Part shown: piece by piece, positions 44,521 to 52,979 of the stretch
Position numbering within the stretch: position 1 is the stretch's first letter
How the letters are laid out: each line of letters starts with the position of its first letter
Source of the DNA: Bacteroides caecigallinarum
Lineage (GTDB): Bacteria > Bacteroidota > Bacteroidia > Bacteroidales > Bacteroidaceae
Length of the DNA stretch: 54,001 nt
NCBI RefSeq assembly: GCF_021531075.1
Contig: NZ_JADYTJ010000018.1
Span: 1 to 54,001, forward strand
Direction of reading: 5' to 3'
Notes under the pieces: generated by a model
Databases searched by the model: none
What the model saw: only the letters and a program-made list of their open reading frames with translations
What the model was told of the DNA's origin: nothing
Translations under genes and position numbers: made by a program

Positions 44521-45495
44521 ATGACTGTAAATATGGAAAAACCCTATGTGGTTGGTATGGACATCGGCGGTACAAATACCGTATTCGGTGTAGTTGATTC
44601 TCGTGGAAACGTGTTGGCTTCCGATTCAATTAAGACTCAACAATATGAAGAAATAGAGGAATATGTAGATGCTGTGTGCAAGAAGCTAATCCCTCTTTTA
44701 CAACAATTTGGCGGTGCTGAGAAGTTTAAAGGAATGGGTGTAGGTGCACCAAACGGTAACTATTATAAAGGAACTATTGAATTTGCTCCAAATCTTCCGT
44801 GGAAGGGAGTTATTCCTTTGGCAGCTATGTTTGAAGATAAGTTGGGAATACCAACGGCTCTTACAAATGATGCCAATGCTGCTGCTATAGGTGAAATGAC
44901 ATATGGCGCAGCTCGCGGTTTGAGAGACTTCATCATGATAACACTGGGTACAGGTGTAGGTAGCGGTATCGTAGTAAACGGACAGTTGGTTTACGGTCAC
45001 GACGGTTTTGCCGGTGAGCTCGGTCATGTTGTAGTAGAACGCGATGGTCGTATTTGCGGATGTGGACGTAAAGGTTGTCTTGAAACTTATTGTTCTGCTA
45101 CTGGTGTGGCGCGTACAGCACGTGAATTCCTAGTAGCTCGTTCGGAACCAAGTTTACTTAGAGAAATACCAGCAGAAGAAATAGTATCGAAGGATGTTTA
45201 TGATGCCGCTATAAAAGGAGACAAACTGGCTCAGGAAATTTTTGAATATACCGGAACAATTCTTGGTAGAGCTTTGGCTGACTTTATTGCATTCTCAAGC
45301 CCTGAAGCTATCATTCTGTTCGGTGGTCTTGCAAAGTCTGGCGATCTTATCATGAAACCTATCCAGAAAGCTATGGAAGAGAATGTGCTTAAGATTTATG
45401 CCGGCAAGACAAAACTGTTACTCTCTCAACTTAAAGATGCTGATGCAGCGGTACTTGGTGCCAGTGCATTGGGTTGGGAAGTTAAGGAAGACTAA
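44521..45495 (+). CDS. glk: ROK family glucokinase
   Basis: Phosphorylates glucose (or a related sugar) at position 6 with ATP, feeding glycolysis. The ATP-binding VVGMDIGGTNTVFGVVD is near residues 10-26 and the catalytic Asp is D117 (TNDANA). The ROK zinc site is H169 with C179, C181 and C186 in ICGCGRKGCLE. The length is 324 aa; an ATG 12 bp downstream (MEKPYVV) would also be a valid start. The family includes kinases for other sugars and non-catalytic repressors. With no N-terminal helix-turn-helix, this one is an enzyme. Confidence 0.9.
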   Translation: MTVNMEKPYVVGMDIGGTNTVFGVVDSRGNVLASDSIKTQQYEEIEEYVDAVCKKLIPLLQQFGGAEKFKGMGVGAPNGNYYKGTIEFAPNLPWKGVIPLAAMFEDKLGIPTALTNDANAAAIGEMTYGAARGLRDFIMITLGTGVGSGIVVNGQLVYGHDGFAGELGHVVVERDGRICGCGRKGCLETYCSATGVARTAREFLVARSEPSLLREIPAEEIVSKDVYDAAIKGDKLAQEIFEYTGTILGRALADFIAFSSPEAIILFGGLAKSGDLIMKPIQKAMEENVLKIYAGKTKLLLSQLKDADAAVLGASALGWEVKED

Positions 45496-45516
45496 ACTTT
45501 TCTTCTAATATTTTAA

Positions 45517-45562
45517 ATGCTCATCAGACTATGTTTATACAATGTTTGATGAGCATTTTTTA
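45517..45562 (+). terminator. Terminator of glk
   Basis: AATGCTCATCA / TGATGAGCATT stem with a long loop, followed by a T-run. It may also serve the convergent VanZ-like gene. Confidence 0.75.
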
Positions 45563-45571
45563 TGTACATTA

Positions 45572-45967
45572 TTATTTGTTATTATGTTTCTTCCATATAT
45601 ACGGACGCAGCACGTAATAACTGAAAACACAACCCAATATAACTCCGGTGATATTTGCCAGAAAATCGTACCAATCGCCACCTCTGGTTTCTGTAAGCGT
45701 GGCCTGACCTATTTCTATTAGACCGCTCATAATTATTGGACATAAAATTCCACCTATTATAAGATGTTTTTTTATCAAAGGAAAATGTTGTCTGAGGTGT
45801 TCCGACCATAATACAACAGTAAGTCCTCCATACATACATATATGGACTACCTTGTCTATATGCTTAATCTCGTTAATGGATGTTTGTGGAGGTTTGAAAA
45901 ACGACAAATATAATATTGCTGCTATTACCAAAATAGACAGTGGATAACGTTTTAAATATGTAATCAT
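45572..45967 (-). CDS. VanZ-like membrane protein
   Basis: A 131-aa protein with about four hydrophobic helices. The first (residues 8-24) leads into IDKVVHICMYGGLTVVLW, the typical VanZ-family segment with His and Tyr. The last two contain GGILCPIIMSGLIEIGQA and DWYDFLANITGVILGCVFSY, including the family's DxxxNxxG pattern. In enterococci VanZ lowers teicoplanin sensitivity, but most homologues have no known role. A TATTTTTG promoter element on the minus strand (45991-45998) lies 23 bp upstream. Confidence 0.85.
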   Translation of the reverse strand: MITYLKRYPLSILVIAAILYLSFFKPPQTSINEIKHIDKVVHICMYGGLTVVLWSEHLRQHFPLIKKHLIIGGILCPIIMSGLIEIGQATLTETRGGDWYDFLANITGVILGCVFSYYVLRPYIWKKHNNK

Positions 45968-45985
45968 GTTATAAATATTAATTTA

Positions 45986-46018
45986 TTCGCCAAAAATATG
46001 ATATTTTTCGTACATTTG
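45986..46018. promoter_or_regulatory. Back-to-back -7 elements for the VanZ-like and NSS transporter genes
   Basis: Minus-strand TATTTTTG (45991-45998) and plus-strand TACATTTG (46011-46018) lie 12 bp apart. The plus element has a TTCG box 21 bp upstream (45986-45989), so the two promoters overlap. Confidence 0.6.
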
Positions 46019-46059
46019 TGCCGTATAACAGTTCTATTTATCATTTAATATGTTTTTTT

Positions 46060-47427
46060 ATGCAACATCATCACGACAGAGTTAGTTTTGGAAGTAAATT
46101 GGGAGCAATATTGGCGGCGGCAGGTTCTGCAGTGGGATTGGGTAATATATGGCGATTCCCTTACGAGGCAGGAAATCACGGTGGTGCTGCTTTCATCCTT
46201 ATATATTTAGGATGTATATTTATATTCGGTTTGCCTATAATGGTAGCAGAATTTACAATAGGCCGTAGTGCCAAAGCCAGCACAGGAGGTTCTTTCAGTG
46301 TTTTGGCGCCTGGAACAAAATGGAAATGGGTAGGTTATCTGGGTGTGCTTACTGGCTTTCTTATATTGGGATACTATTCCGTTGTGGCAGGATGGACGTT
46401 GGAATATTTGCTTCAGGCTGCTATCGGTGGATTTCAAGGAAAGAATGCCGACGGTTTTATAGCAATGTTCAATGAGTTTTCATCCGACCCGTTGCGTCCG
46501 ATAATATGGCTTACAGTTTTCATGCTGCTTACTCATATTGTCATAGTAAAGGGAGTTAAGAATGGTATAGAGCGTTCTTCTAAGGTTATGATGCCTGTTC
46601 TTTTTATCTTGGTGGTTCTTTTGGCTATATGTTCTGTCACATTGCCAGGTGCAGAAAAAGGATTGGAATTCCTTTTCAAACCAGATTTCAGTAAAGTTAC
46701 ACCTGAGGTTTTCCTTGGAGCAATGGGACAGGCTTTTTTCTCTATGAGTCTTGGTATGGGATGCCTGTCCACATATGCATCGTATTTCGGTAAGGATACA
46801 AGGCTTGGACATACGGCCATGAGTGTAGGTATCATAGATACTTTTGTGGCTATACTTGCCGGAATAATAATTTTTCCGGCAGCTTTTTCTGTAGGCATAA
46901 ATCCGGGTTCAGGTCCGTCATTAATATTTATAACACTTCCCAATGTATTTCAGCAGGCATTTTCTGCCGTACCTTTCCTGGCTGTTATATGTGCCGTGGC
47001 TTTTTATTTGTTGCTTGCGTTGGCAGCACTTACATCAACTATATCATTACATGAGGTTTCTACTGCCTTTTTTCATGAAAAATTCGGACTTACCCGTGGA
47101 AGGGCTGCTACTATAGTATCGATAGGTTGCTGGACTATAGGAGTGGTCTCTTCGTTGGCATTGGGCGAATGGAGCGGTTATAAGATAGCAGGTATGAATT
47201 TTTTCGATGCGCTGGATTATCTCACGGCAAAAATCATGTTACCCGTTTCAGGAATGCTGTCTGCTATTTTCGTAGGTTGGGTTCTTAATAAGGCAATAGT
47301 GAAGGGTGAAGCCACAAACTATGGAGCACTGAAACCTACGTATTATCCTTTGTATATATTCATTCTGAAGTTTATAGCACCTCTTGGTATAATGCTTATT
47401 TTCCTTAACGAACTGGGATTGTTCTAA
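46060..47427 (+). CDS. Sodium-dependent transporter (NSS/SNF family)
   Basis: A 455-aa sodium-coupled symporter of the LeuT type, importing an amino acid or similar compound. The first helix carries GSAVGLGNIWRFPYEAGNHG with the unwound Na+/substrate site, and about ten more helices follow. I chose the ATG at 46060 (MQHHHDRVSFGSK). A GTG codon at 46018 would also be in frame, but it overlaps the -7 promoter element. The protein is shorter than LeuT (about 510 aa), as many bacterial 11-helix NSS proteins are. Substrate unknown. Confidence 0.9.
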   Translation: MQHHHDRVSFGSKLGAILAAAGSAVGLGNIWRFPYEAGNHGGAAFILIYLGCIFIFGLPIMVAEFTIGRSAKASTGGSFSVLAPGTKWKWVGYLGVLTGFLILGYYSVVAGWTLEYLLQAAIGGFQGKNADGFIAMFNEFSSDPLRPIIWLTVFMLLTHIVIVKGVKNGIERSSKVMMPVLFILVVLLAICSVTLPGAEKGLEFLFKPDFSKVTPEVFLGAMGQAFFSMSLGMGCLSTYASYFGKDTRLGHTAMSVGIIDTFVAILAGIIIFPAAFSVGINPGSGPSLIFITLPNVFQQAFSAVPFLAVICAVAFYLLLALAALTSTISLHEVSTAFFHEKFGLTRGRAATIVSIGCWTIGVVSSLALGEWSGYKIAGMNFFDALDYLTAKIMLPVSGMLSAIFVGWVLNKAIVKGEATNYGALKPTYYPLYIFILKFIAPLGIMLIFLNELGLF

Positions 47428-47442
47428 CAAATAATTCTCATT

Positions 47443-48171
47443 ATGTGGAAGGATTGGTTCTTTTATACACGTGCTCAGCGTAGAGTGATTGTACTTATGC
47501 TGGTACTTTTTGTTCTTCTTATATTTCTGTTGACCGGTGAAAAGATGAATAAGGACAGAATAGAAATAATGGCTGAGCCGTTGCTTATAGCCGATTCTCT
47601 ATATACCAAGGTTGAAACAGAGAGGATAGAACGTGAAAGAAAATATAAAAGTAAAACCTACAGAAAGGAATGGACCACTTTCGAGAAAGATAAGAAACAG
47701 GGCATAAGTCCTGCCAAAGTGGTTGATGATAAAATTAGAAAAGACTCTTTTAAATTTCCCAAACAGGAAAAATACTCTACTGGAATAATTATAGATGTAA
47801 ACACTGCTGATACATCTATCCTGAAAAAAATACCTGGAATAGGAAGAGTAATTTCCAGAAATATAGTGAATTACAGAAACCGTTTGGGAGGTTTTTATGA
47901 TGTCAGCCAGTTGCTTGAAGTGAAATATGTCGATTCTACCTTGCTTGCATGGTTTCAGGTGAAATCTGATGTTTTCCGAAAAATCAATGTAAATAGGGCG
48001 GATATAGACGAGTTGCGTTCGCATCCTTATATGGATTTTTATAAGGCTAAAGCCATTGTTGATTTCAGACGCAAACGTGGACGTATCAGTGGAATGTCTC
48101 AAATTTCAATGTTCAAGGAATTTACTAAAGAAGATATAGCCAGGCTCAGTCATTATTTTTCGTTTGAATAA
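47443..48171 (+). CDS. ComEA-like helix-hairpin-helix protein
   Basis: A 242-aa membrane-anchored DNA-binding-type protein. A hydrophobic helix (about residues 15-35) anchors it. A charged linker follows, then HhH motifs: VNTADTSILKKIPGIGRVIS (about 118-137) with RNIVNYRNRLGGF, and a second set at NVNRADIDELRSHPYM (about 183-198) with KAKAIVDFRRKRGRISGM. ComEA in competent bacteria binds incoming DNA, and homologues in Bacteroidetes are common but mostly unstudied. The gene follows the NSS transporter by 15 bp. It ends in convergent orientation toward the phosphatase gene, with array 4 between them. Confidence 0.85.
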   Translation: MWKDWFFYTRAQRRVIVLMLVLFVLLIFLLTGEKMNKDRIEIMAEPLLIADSLYTKVETERIERERKYKSKTYRKEWTTFEKDKKQGISPAKVVDDKIRKDSFKFPKQEKYSTGIIIDVNTADTSILKKIPGIGRVISRNIVNYRNRLGGFYDVSQLLEVKYVDSTLLAWFQVKSDVFRKINVNRADIDELRSHPYMDFYKAKAIVDFRRKRGRISGMSQISMFKEFTKEDIARLSHYFSFE

Positions 48172-48193
48172 CCGGAATATATGTAACTTATGT

Positions 48194-48277
48194 TTTCATA
48201 AACAATTTTATTAGCCGTTTACCGGCTGTTCAGTGAACGTTTACTGAACGGTTAGTAAACGGCTAATAAATGTTTTG
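48194..48277. repeat. 11-bp-period array 4: CGTTTAC / AACG phased repeat with nested inverted repeats
   Basis: Between convergent genes. AACG recurs at 48236, 48247 and 48258, with GCCG at 48214, GCTG at 48225 and AATG at 48269 in the same 11-bp phase. CGTTTAC recurs at 48216 and 48238, 22 bp apart. Outer arms 48207-48222 and 48255-48270 are a perfect 16-bp inverted repeat, and GTTCAGT/ACTGAAC (48228-48234, 48243-48249) is nested inside. Eight 7-bp words at 11-bp steps span 84 bp, but the outermost words are weak. No T-run follows, so it is not a standard terminator. Confidence 0.7.
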
Positions 48278-48308
48278 CAAATGCTGTTGTTCAAAACGAA
48301 ATGTGTAT

Positions 48309-49730
48309 TTATTTTTCTATTGTATATCCGGCAGCTTTGGCTATAAGTGTTGGAATCTGTACATTATCCAGTCTGCCACTGAAATTTTCAGCACCTGCTC
48401 CGATAGCAAATACCGGTACATAGCCAGCAGAGTGTCCTCCACTGGTCCATCCAACAAGTGCCGTTTCGTTTATTATACGTTTAGCCTCTGCTGCAAGAGC
48501 TTCGTCCTGGGCATATTCGCTTTTTTCCATTTTTGCGCTCTGTCCTTTAAGTGTCTTCTCATAAACGTTTTCAAGACGTGCTTCTTGTTCTTCCGAAAGT
48601 TTTATTTCATCCCAGAAACCGAAATTGTCTTCCAGGGCTTCTTTTACAGCTTCCCAAGGAACATTGTTTTTATATTTCTTTCGCATACCGTTCAATACTT
48701 TTGTGAATCCGCTTTCACTTGTTTTCTGGTTTGCCAGAGTTCTCAGGTTCAGTTTGTACTCTCCTGTACCCAATACTATACCTCCTGTTTCATGGTCGGC
48801 AGTCACTACTATCAGAGTTTCGTCTGGATGTTGTTTGTAGAATTCATATGCTATCTTGATGGCATTGTCTAAATCCTGTACTTCACGGAACGCAGTGGCA
48901 GCATCGTTGCTATGGCAAGCCCAGTCAATCTTTCCGCCTTCTACCATAAGGAAGAAACCTTTGCTCAAGTCTTTCGACAGGAAGTCTATGGCCGAACGTG
49001 TGATGTCCGAAAGGGACAAGTCTGTATCTGTTCTGTCTATTGCATATGGAATGGCACTTCTGTCCATTTTAGAAGCATCTTCGCTTTGGAAAAGAATCAT
49101 TTTTTCAGCTTGTGAACACTTCTTGGTATATTCATTATATCCTCTTGCAATGCAATAACCATATTCATCGGCCATTTTGTATAGGTTTTTGGCATTTTTA
49201 TTTTTATCATTATCCGGCTCCATAAAGTCGGAACCTGCATAGAACTCAAATCCGGCTGTGTATAGATCGGCGCCTATATTGTAATAACTGCTTCTTCCTG
49301 CTTCATGTGCATAAAAGGCTGCAGGAGTGGCATGGTCTATGCTTACGCTAGTTGCTATACCAACTCTTTTCCCACTGTTTTTTGCCCATACAGCAACACT
49401 GTTTACGGGTGTTTCCAAGTCTTTCAACACCCCAATGGCTCCGTTTTTGGTTTTGTTTCCAGTGGCCAATGCTGTTCCGGCAGCAGCAGAGTCTGTTACA
49501 CCGTTAGTGGCCGAAAATGTGGTTGCAATGGTAGAGACTGGAAACTGTGTGAAACATAAAGGCTCAATGGCTATTTTACCTTTAAGTTCCCCCTGGAAAA
49601 GCTCTGTTCCTTGAACCTGGTTTACCCCCATTCCATCACCTATAAAATAGAATACGTATTTAGCCTGCTGTGCAAAGCTTAAATTAAAAGAAAGTAATAA
49701 TAGGGCAAAAAAAAGATAGAATTTTTTCAT
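48309..49730 (-). CDS. phoA: Alkaline phosphatase (PhoA family)
   Basis: A secreted phosphomonoesterase of 473 aa that frees phosphate from organic esters in the periplasm. Signal peptide MKKFYLFFALLLLSFNLSFA is followed by the first metal-binding Asp in YFIGDGMGVNQ (D32) and the nucleophilic serine S81 in VTDSAAAGTALATG. VVTADHETGG and HSAGYVPVFAIGAG are the later metal ligands. I set the start at 49730 rather than the ATG at 49760. The longer start overlaps a TATTTTTG promoter element (49758-49765), and the shorter one begins directly with a signal peptide. Length resembles E. coli PhoA (471 aa). Confidence 0.94.
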   Translation of the reverse strand: MKKFYLFFALLLLSFNLSFAQQAKYVFYFIGDGMGVNQVQGTELFQGELKGKIAIEPLCFTQFPVSTIATTFSATNGVTDSAAAGTALATGNKTKNGAIGVLKDLETPVNSVAVWAKNSGKRVGIATSVSIDHATPAAFYAHEAGRSSYYNIGADLYTAGFEFYAGSDFMEPDNDKNKNAKNLYKMADEYGYCIARGYNEYTKKCSQAEKMILFQSEDASKMDRSAIPYAIDRTDTDLSLSDITRSAIDFLSKDLSKGFFLMVEGGKIDWACHSNDAATAFREVQDLDNAIKIAYEFYKQHPDETLIVVTADHETGGIVLGTGEYKLNLRTLANQKTSESGFTKVLNGMRKKYKNNVPWEAVKEALEDNFGFWDEIKLSEEQEARLENVYEKTLKGQSAKMEKSEYAQDEALAAEAKRIINETALVGWTSGGHSAGYVPVFAIGAGAENFSGRLDNVQIPTLIAKAAGYTIEK

Positions 49731-49757
49731 ATGATATTGTTTTGTTTTTAGTTCAGA

Positions 49758-49765
49758 CAAAAATA
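49758..49765 (-). promoter_or_regulatory. -7 promoter element of the alkaline phosphatase gene
   Basis: TATTTTTG on the minus strand, 27 bp before the chosen start codon. Confidence 0.5.
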
Positions 49766-49870
49766 AGCATTAATTGGTCTTAAATCATAATTTAATATTT
49801 TTTTGCTCTTAATTTGTGGGTATATTGCAACTGCGGCCGTTTAGATATTACAAACAAATTATTTTTTATT

Positions 49871-50788
49871 ATGATAAGAGAATTTTTTTTATCTGGATTG
49901 TCACTCTTTTTTTGTGCGTGCAATAGTGAATCAGGATTGCCTGATACTGATATGTCTGTAAAATTATTGGTGCAGATTGGTTCTAATCCATTGTCAAGAA
50001 CAGTGACAGAAACCGATGGCAGTGTAAGTTTTTATGATGAAGATAAGGTAGGAATGTTTGTAGAAAACGTCGAAAATCCGGTTCTATGGACTTATAGGAA
50101 CAACATTTGGAAAGCCGAAAAAAACGTTGAGTGGGAAAATCGTTCGGATGATTTTGAATTTCTGGCATATTATCCTTGCAGTCAGACAGAAGGAGTTATA
50201 CGTACATCAGTTCCAATGCCCGACTTGGCTGTACAAACGGGGAACATAGACGATATAGGCGAAAAGGATTTTTTAGTTGGAAGATGCGTTACATCATATT
50301 CTGCCAACAACGGAGTAGTGTCTTTTGCCGGTGAAAATGCTTTTACACATGTTTTTTCACTTCTACATTTGAATATTATAAATGAGGACCAGTCACAATC
50401 TTTTATAATGGAGAGTTGTACGTTTTCGGGTGAAGGTATAGTAACTCCTTATGTCTATTCGTTCGATTCATCGTCTTCTGGAATGATTAAAGCCGGAACA
50501 GAAGAAGTTTCCGAATTGCAGATAGATGATTTGTCTTCGCTGTCATCAATAACTGTACTTATCAATCCAGTTGTTATGGAAGAACCTCTCAGGTTTACCT
50601 TGAGATATACTGTCGATGGAAAAAAGTATGAAGCTTCTGCTAATCTGGTGAAAAATTTCACGGCAGGAAGTTTTAATAAGTTGACATTAAGACTGGTCGA
50701 CGGTGAATTGTCAATGACAGGCAACGAAGTACTCGATTGGAATGTCATTATGCTGGAAGATATAGTATTAATTGGTACTTCTATGTAA
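49871..50788 (+). CDS. Fimbrillin-family (Mfa-like) lipoprotein
   Basis: A 305-aa surface lipoprotein of the Bacteroidetes fimbrillin group. The start MIREFFLSGLSLFFCACNSE ends in a lipobox-like segment, with C17 (or C15) the likely lipidated residue. The mature part has family features: an early SRTV segment, DEDKVGMFVE, WTYRNNIWKAE, FEFLAYYPCSQ, and FTHVFSLLHLNI (the strand before the second domain). Late beta strands end in VLDWNVIML. It stands alone, without anchor, usher-like or tip genes nearby, so a fimbrial role is only a family guess. I used the ATG at 49871 because it starts the signal peptide. Confidence 0.82.
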   Translation: MIREFFLSGLSLFFCACNSESGLPDTDMSVKLLVQIGSNPLSRTVTETDGSVSFYDEDKVGMFVENVENPVLWTYRNNIWKAEKNVEWENRSDDFEFLAYYPCSQTEGVIRTSVPMPDLAVQTGNIDDIGEKDFLVGRCVTSYSANNGVVSFAGENAFTHVFSLLHLNIINEDQSQSFIMESCTFSGEGIVTPYVYSFDSSSSGMIKAGTEEVSELQIDDLSSLSSITVLINPVVMEEPLRFTLRYTVDGKKYEASANLVKNFTAGSFNKLTLRLVDGELSMTGNEVLDWNVIMLEDIVLIGTSM

Positions 50789-50802
50789 TATATTGTCTTA
50801 GT

Positions 50803-50837
50803 TTTGTAATACATAAAGAGTTTTCTTGTAATTTTGC
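50803..50837 (+). promoter_or_regulatory. Promoter of xpt-pbuX
   Basis: TTTG (50803-50806), a 22-bp spacer and TAATTTTGC (50829-50837), 45 bp before the xpt start. There is no room or sequence for a purine riboswitch. Confidence 0.6.
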
Positions 50838-50881
50838 ACCTTAAAATATTTTAGAAACTCTTTTAATAATTAGTTGCACGT

Positions 50882-51451
50882 ATGAAAGCACTGAAGGAAC
50901 GGATATTGCGAGACGGAAAATGTTTTGAAGGTGGTATCCTTAAAGTTGACAACTTTATCAATCATCAGATGGATCCTATTCTGATGAAGTCCATGGCGGT
51001 GGAATTTGTAAGGCGTTTTGCCAGTACCAAAATTAACAAAGTGCTGACTATCGAAGCCAGTGGTATTGCTCCAGCCATTATGGTGGGCTATTTGCTTGAA
51101 CTTCCTGTGGTTTTTGCAAAAAAGAAGAAACCCAGCACAATGGAAAACATGATTACTACTACGGTTTATTCTTTCACTAAAGACCGAAACTATGATGTCT
51201 GTGTGAGCAGTGACTATCTGTGCCCTGGCGATAAAGTGCTTTTTATTGATGATTTCCTGGCAAACGGAAATGCAGCTAAAGGTATAATTGATCTGGTGAA
51301 TAAGGCAGGTGCCGAACTTGTGGGTATGGGATTCCTTATCGAAAAATCGTTCCAACACGGAGGAGAACAGCTCAGAAGTATGGGAGTACATGTGGAATCG
51401 CTTGCTATTATTGAAAGCCTTGACGACTGCAAGATAGTTCTTAAAGAATAA
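50882..51451 (+). CDS. xpt: Xanthine phosphoribosyltransferase
   Basis: Converts xanthine and PRPP to XMP for GMP salvage. The PRPP-binding loop is [16 protein letters not shown] (about residues 119-134). The N-terminal [18 protein letters not shown] and the [12 protein letters not shown] segment after the ASGIAPA loop match the Bacillus XPRT family. The length (189 aa) agrees with B. subtilis Xpt (194 aa). It is followed 110 bp later by a xanthine/uracil-type permease, the same pairing as xpt-pbuX in Firmicutes. Confidence 0.93.
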   Translation: MKALKERILRDGKCFEGGILKVDNFINHQMDPILMKSMAVEFVRRFASTKINKVLTIEASGIAPAIMVGYLLELPVVFAKKKKPSTMENMITTTVYSFTKDRNYDVCVSSDYLCPGDKVLFIDDFLANGNAAKGIIDLVNKAGAELVGMGFLIEKSFQHGGEQLRSMGVHVESLAIIESLDDCKIVLKE

Positions 51452-51561
51452 ATTGAAAAAGTTGGCAAGTCTCTAGTTACAAGTTAACAAGGTTTTCTAT
51501 CCGTATGGTAACTTGGTCAACTCGTCAACTCGTCACCTAACTCATAAACTCAAATCAACAA

Positions 51562-52893
51562 ATGGAAAATGAACAAAATGTAGCTCCGGGCGAGGGGCTT
51601 ATTTACGGACTTAACGACCGTCCACCTTTAAAGGATACCATTTTTGCGGCTTTGCAGCATTTGCTGGCCATTTTCGTGGCAATCATCACTCCTCCGCTTA
51701 TCATAGCAGGAGCATTGGGACTTGACATCGAAACAACAGGTTTCCTGGTTTCTATGGCGCTTTTTGCATCTGGTATTTCTACTTTCATACAGTGTAGGAG
51801 AGTAGGGCCTATCGGTTGCGGACTTCTTTGTATTCAGGGTACAAGTTTCTCTTTTATCGGTCCTATCATTTCTGCCGGACTGACAGGAGGACTGGCGTCT
51901 ATCTTTGGAGCGACAATAGCAGCTTCTACTGTGGAAATGCTTATCAGCCGAGTATTGAAATATACACGTAAGATTATTACTCCGCTTGTTTCGGGTATCG
52001 TAGTTACTCTTATCGGTATGAGCCTTATTAAAGTTGGTATTTCTGCTTGTGGCGGTGGCGTTTCTGCACAGAACGACGGTACTTTCGGTGCATTCCAGCA
52101 TGTGGGGCTTGCAGCTCTCGTACTTGTACTTATTATTATTTTCAACCGTAGTTCAAACCGCTATCTGCGTATGAGTTCCATCGTGATAGGTCTTTTGGTG
52201 GGATACGTTGTTGCTTGGGCTTTAGGTATGGTGGATTTTTCATCAGTGCAAAGCTACGGTGGATTCAATATACCTGTGCCTTTCAAATACGGAATTTCGT
52301 TTGACATCTCTGCCATCATAGGTTTGGGACTGGTTTATCTTATCACTGCAATCGAGGCATATGGAGATGTTACTGCAAACTCTCTTATCTCTGGCGAACC
52401 GGTAGAAGGAGAGAAGTTCGTGAAGCGTGCTTCGGGAGGTATCCTTGCCGATGGTTTCAACTCTATGCTTGCCGGTATTTTCAACTCTTTCCCTAACTCT
52501 ATCTTTGCACAGAACAATGGTATGATTCAGCTGACAGGTGTTGCCAGCCGTTATGTGGGATATTTCATTGCCGGATTCCTCATTCTGTTGGGACTTTTCC
52601 CTGCTGTAGGTTTGGTGTTCTCTCTAATGCCTGAACCGGTGCTTGGAGGTGCAACACTTCTGATGTTCGGTACCGTAGCGGCAGCCGGAATACGTATCAT
52701 AGCATCTCAGAAGATTGACAGAAAGGCTACACTGGTGATGGCATTGAGTTTCTCTTTCGGATTGAGTGTGGAATTGGTTCCGGAAATACTCTCCCAGCTT
52801 CCTGATACAGTGAAGAATATTTTCTCGTCAGGTATCACAACAGGAGGACTTACTGCTATTCTGGCAAATATGCTTATCAGAATAAAAGAATAA
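51562..52893 (+). CDS. pbuX: Nucleobase:cation symporter-2 family xanthine/uracil permease
   Basis: A 443-aa inner-membrane permease with about 12-14 helices. It carries family stretches ALQHLLAIFVAIITPPLIIA, GPIGCGLLCIQGTSFSFIGP (substrate-site helix), TAIEAYGDVTANSLISGEP and SIFAQNNGMIQLTGVASRYV, which contain the conserved acidic and Asn-Gly residues of NCS2 proteins. Position next to xpt makes xanthine the most likely substrate, but uric acid or uracil cannot be ruled out. The 110-bp spacer after xpt has a short CAACTCGT direct repeat and no terminator, so the two are probably co-transcribed. Confidence 0.9.
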   Translation: MENEQNVAPGEGLIYGLNDRPPLKDTIFAALQHLLAIFVAIITPPLIIAGALGLDIETTGFLVSMALFASGISTFIQCRRVGPIGCGLLCIQGTSFSFIGPIISAGLTGGLASIFGATIAASTVEMLISRVLKYTRKIITPLVSGIVVTLIGMSLIKVGISACGGGVSAQNDGTFGAFQHVGLAALVLVLIIIFNRSSNRYLRMSSIVIGLLVGYVVAWALGMVDFSSVQSYGGFNIPVPFKYGISFDISAIIGLGLVYLITAIEAYGDVTANSLISGEPVEGEKFVKRASGGILADGFNSMLAGIFNSFPNSIFAQNNGMIQLTGVASRYVGYFIAGFLILLGLFPAVGLVFSLMPEPVLGGATLLMFGTVAAAGIRIIASQKIDRKATLVMALSFSFGLSVELVPEILSQLPDTVKNIFSSGITTGGLTAILANMLIRIKE

Positions 52894-52917
52894 TTTACTT
52901 AGGGATATATTCTTTAA

Positions 52918-52962
52918 ACACAAAGCGATGACTGTTCCATAGAGGAGCAATCATCGCTTTGT
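52918..52962 (+). terminator. Terminator of xpt-pbuX
   Basis: ACAAAGCGATGA / TCATCGCTTTGT stem around a partly paired loop, followed by a T-rich tail. Confidence 0.8.
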
Positions 52963-52979
52963 TTCTATAATGAATTCCC

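Noticed and set aside
50789..50881. Purine riboswitch before xpt
   Set aside because: The 93-bp leader has no conserved purine-aptamer core, and the promoter takes up most of it.
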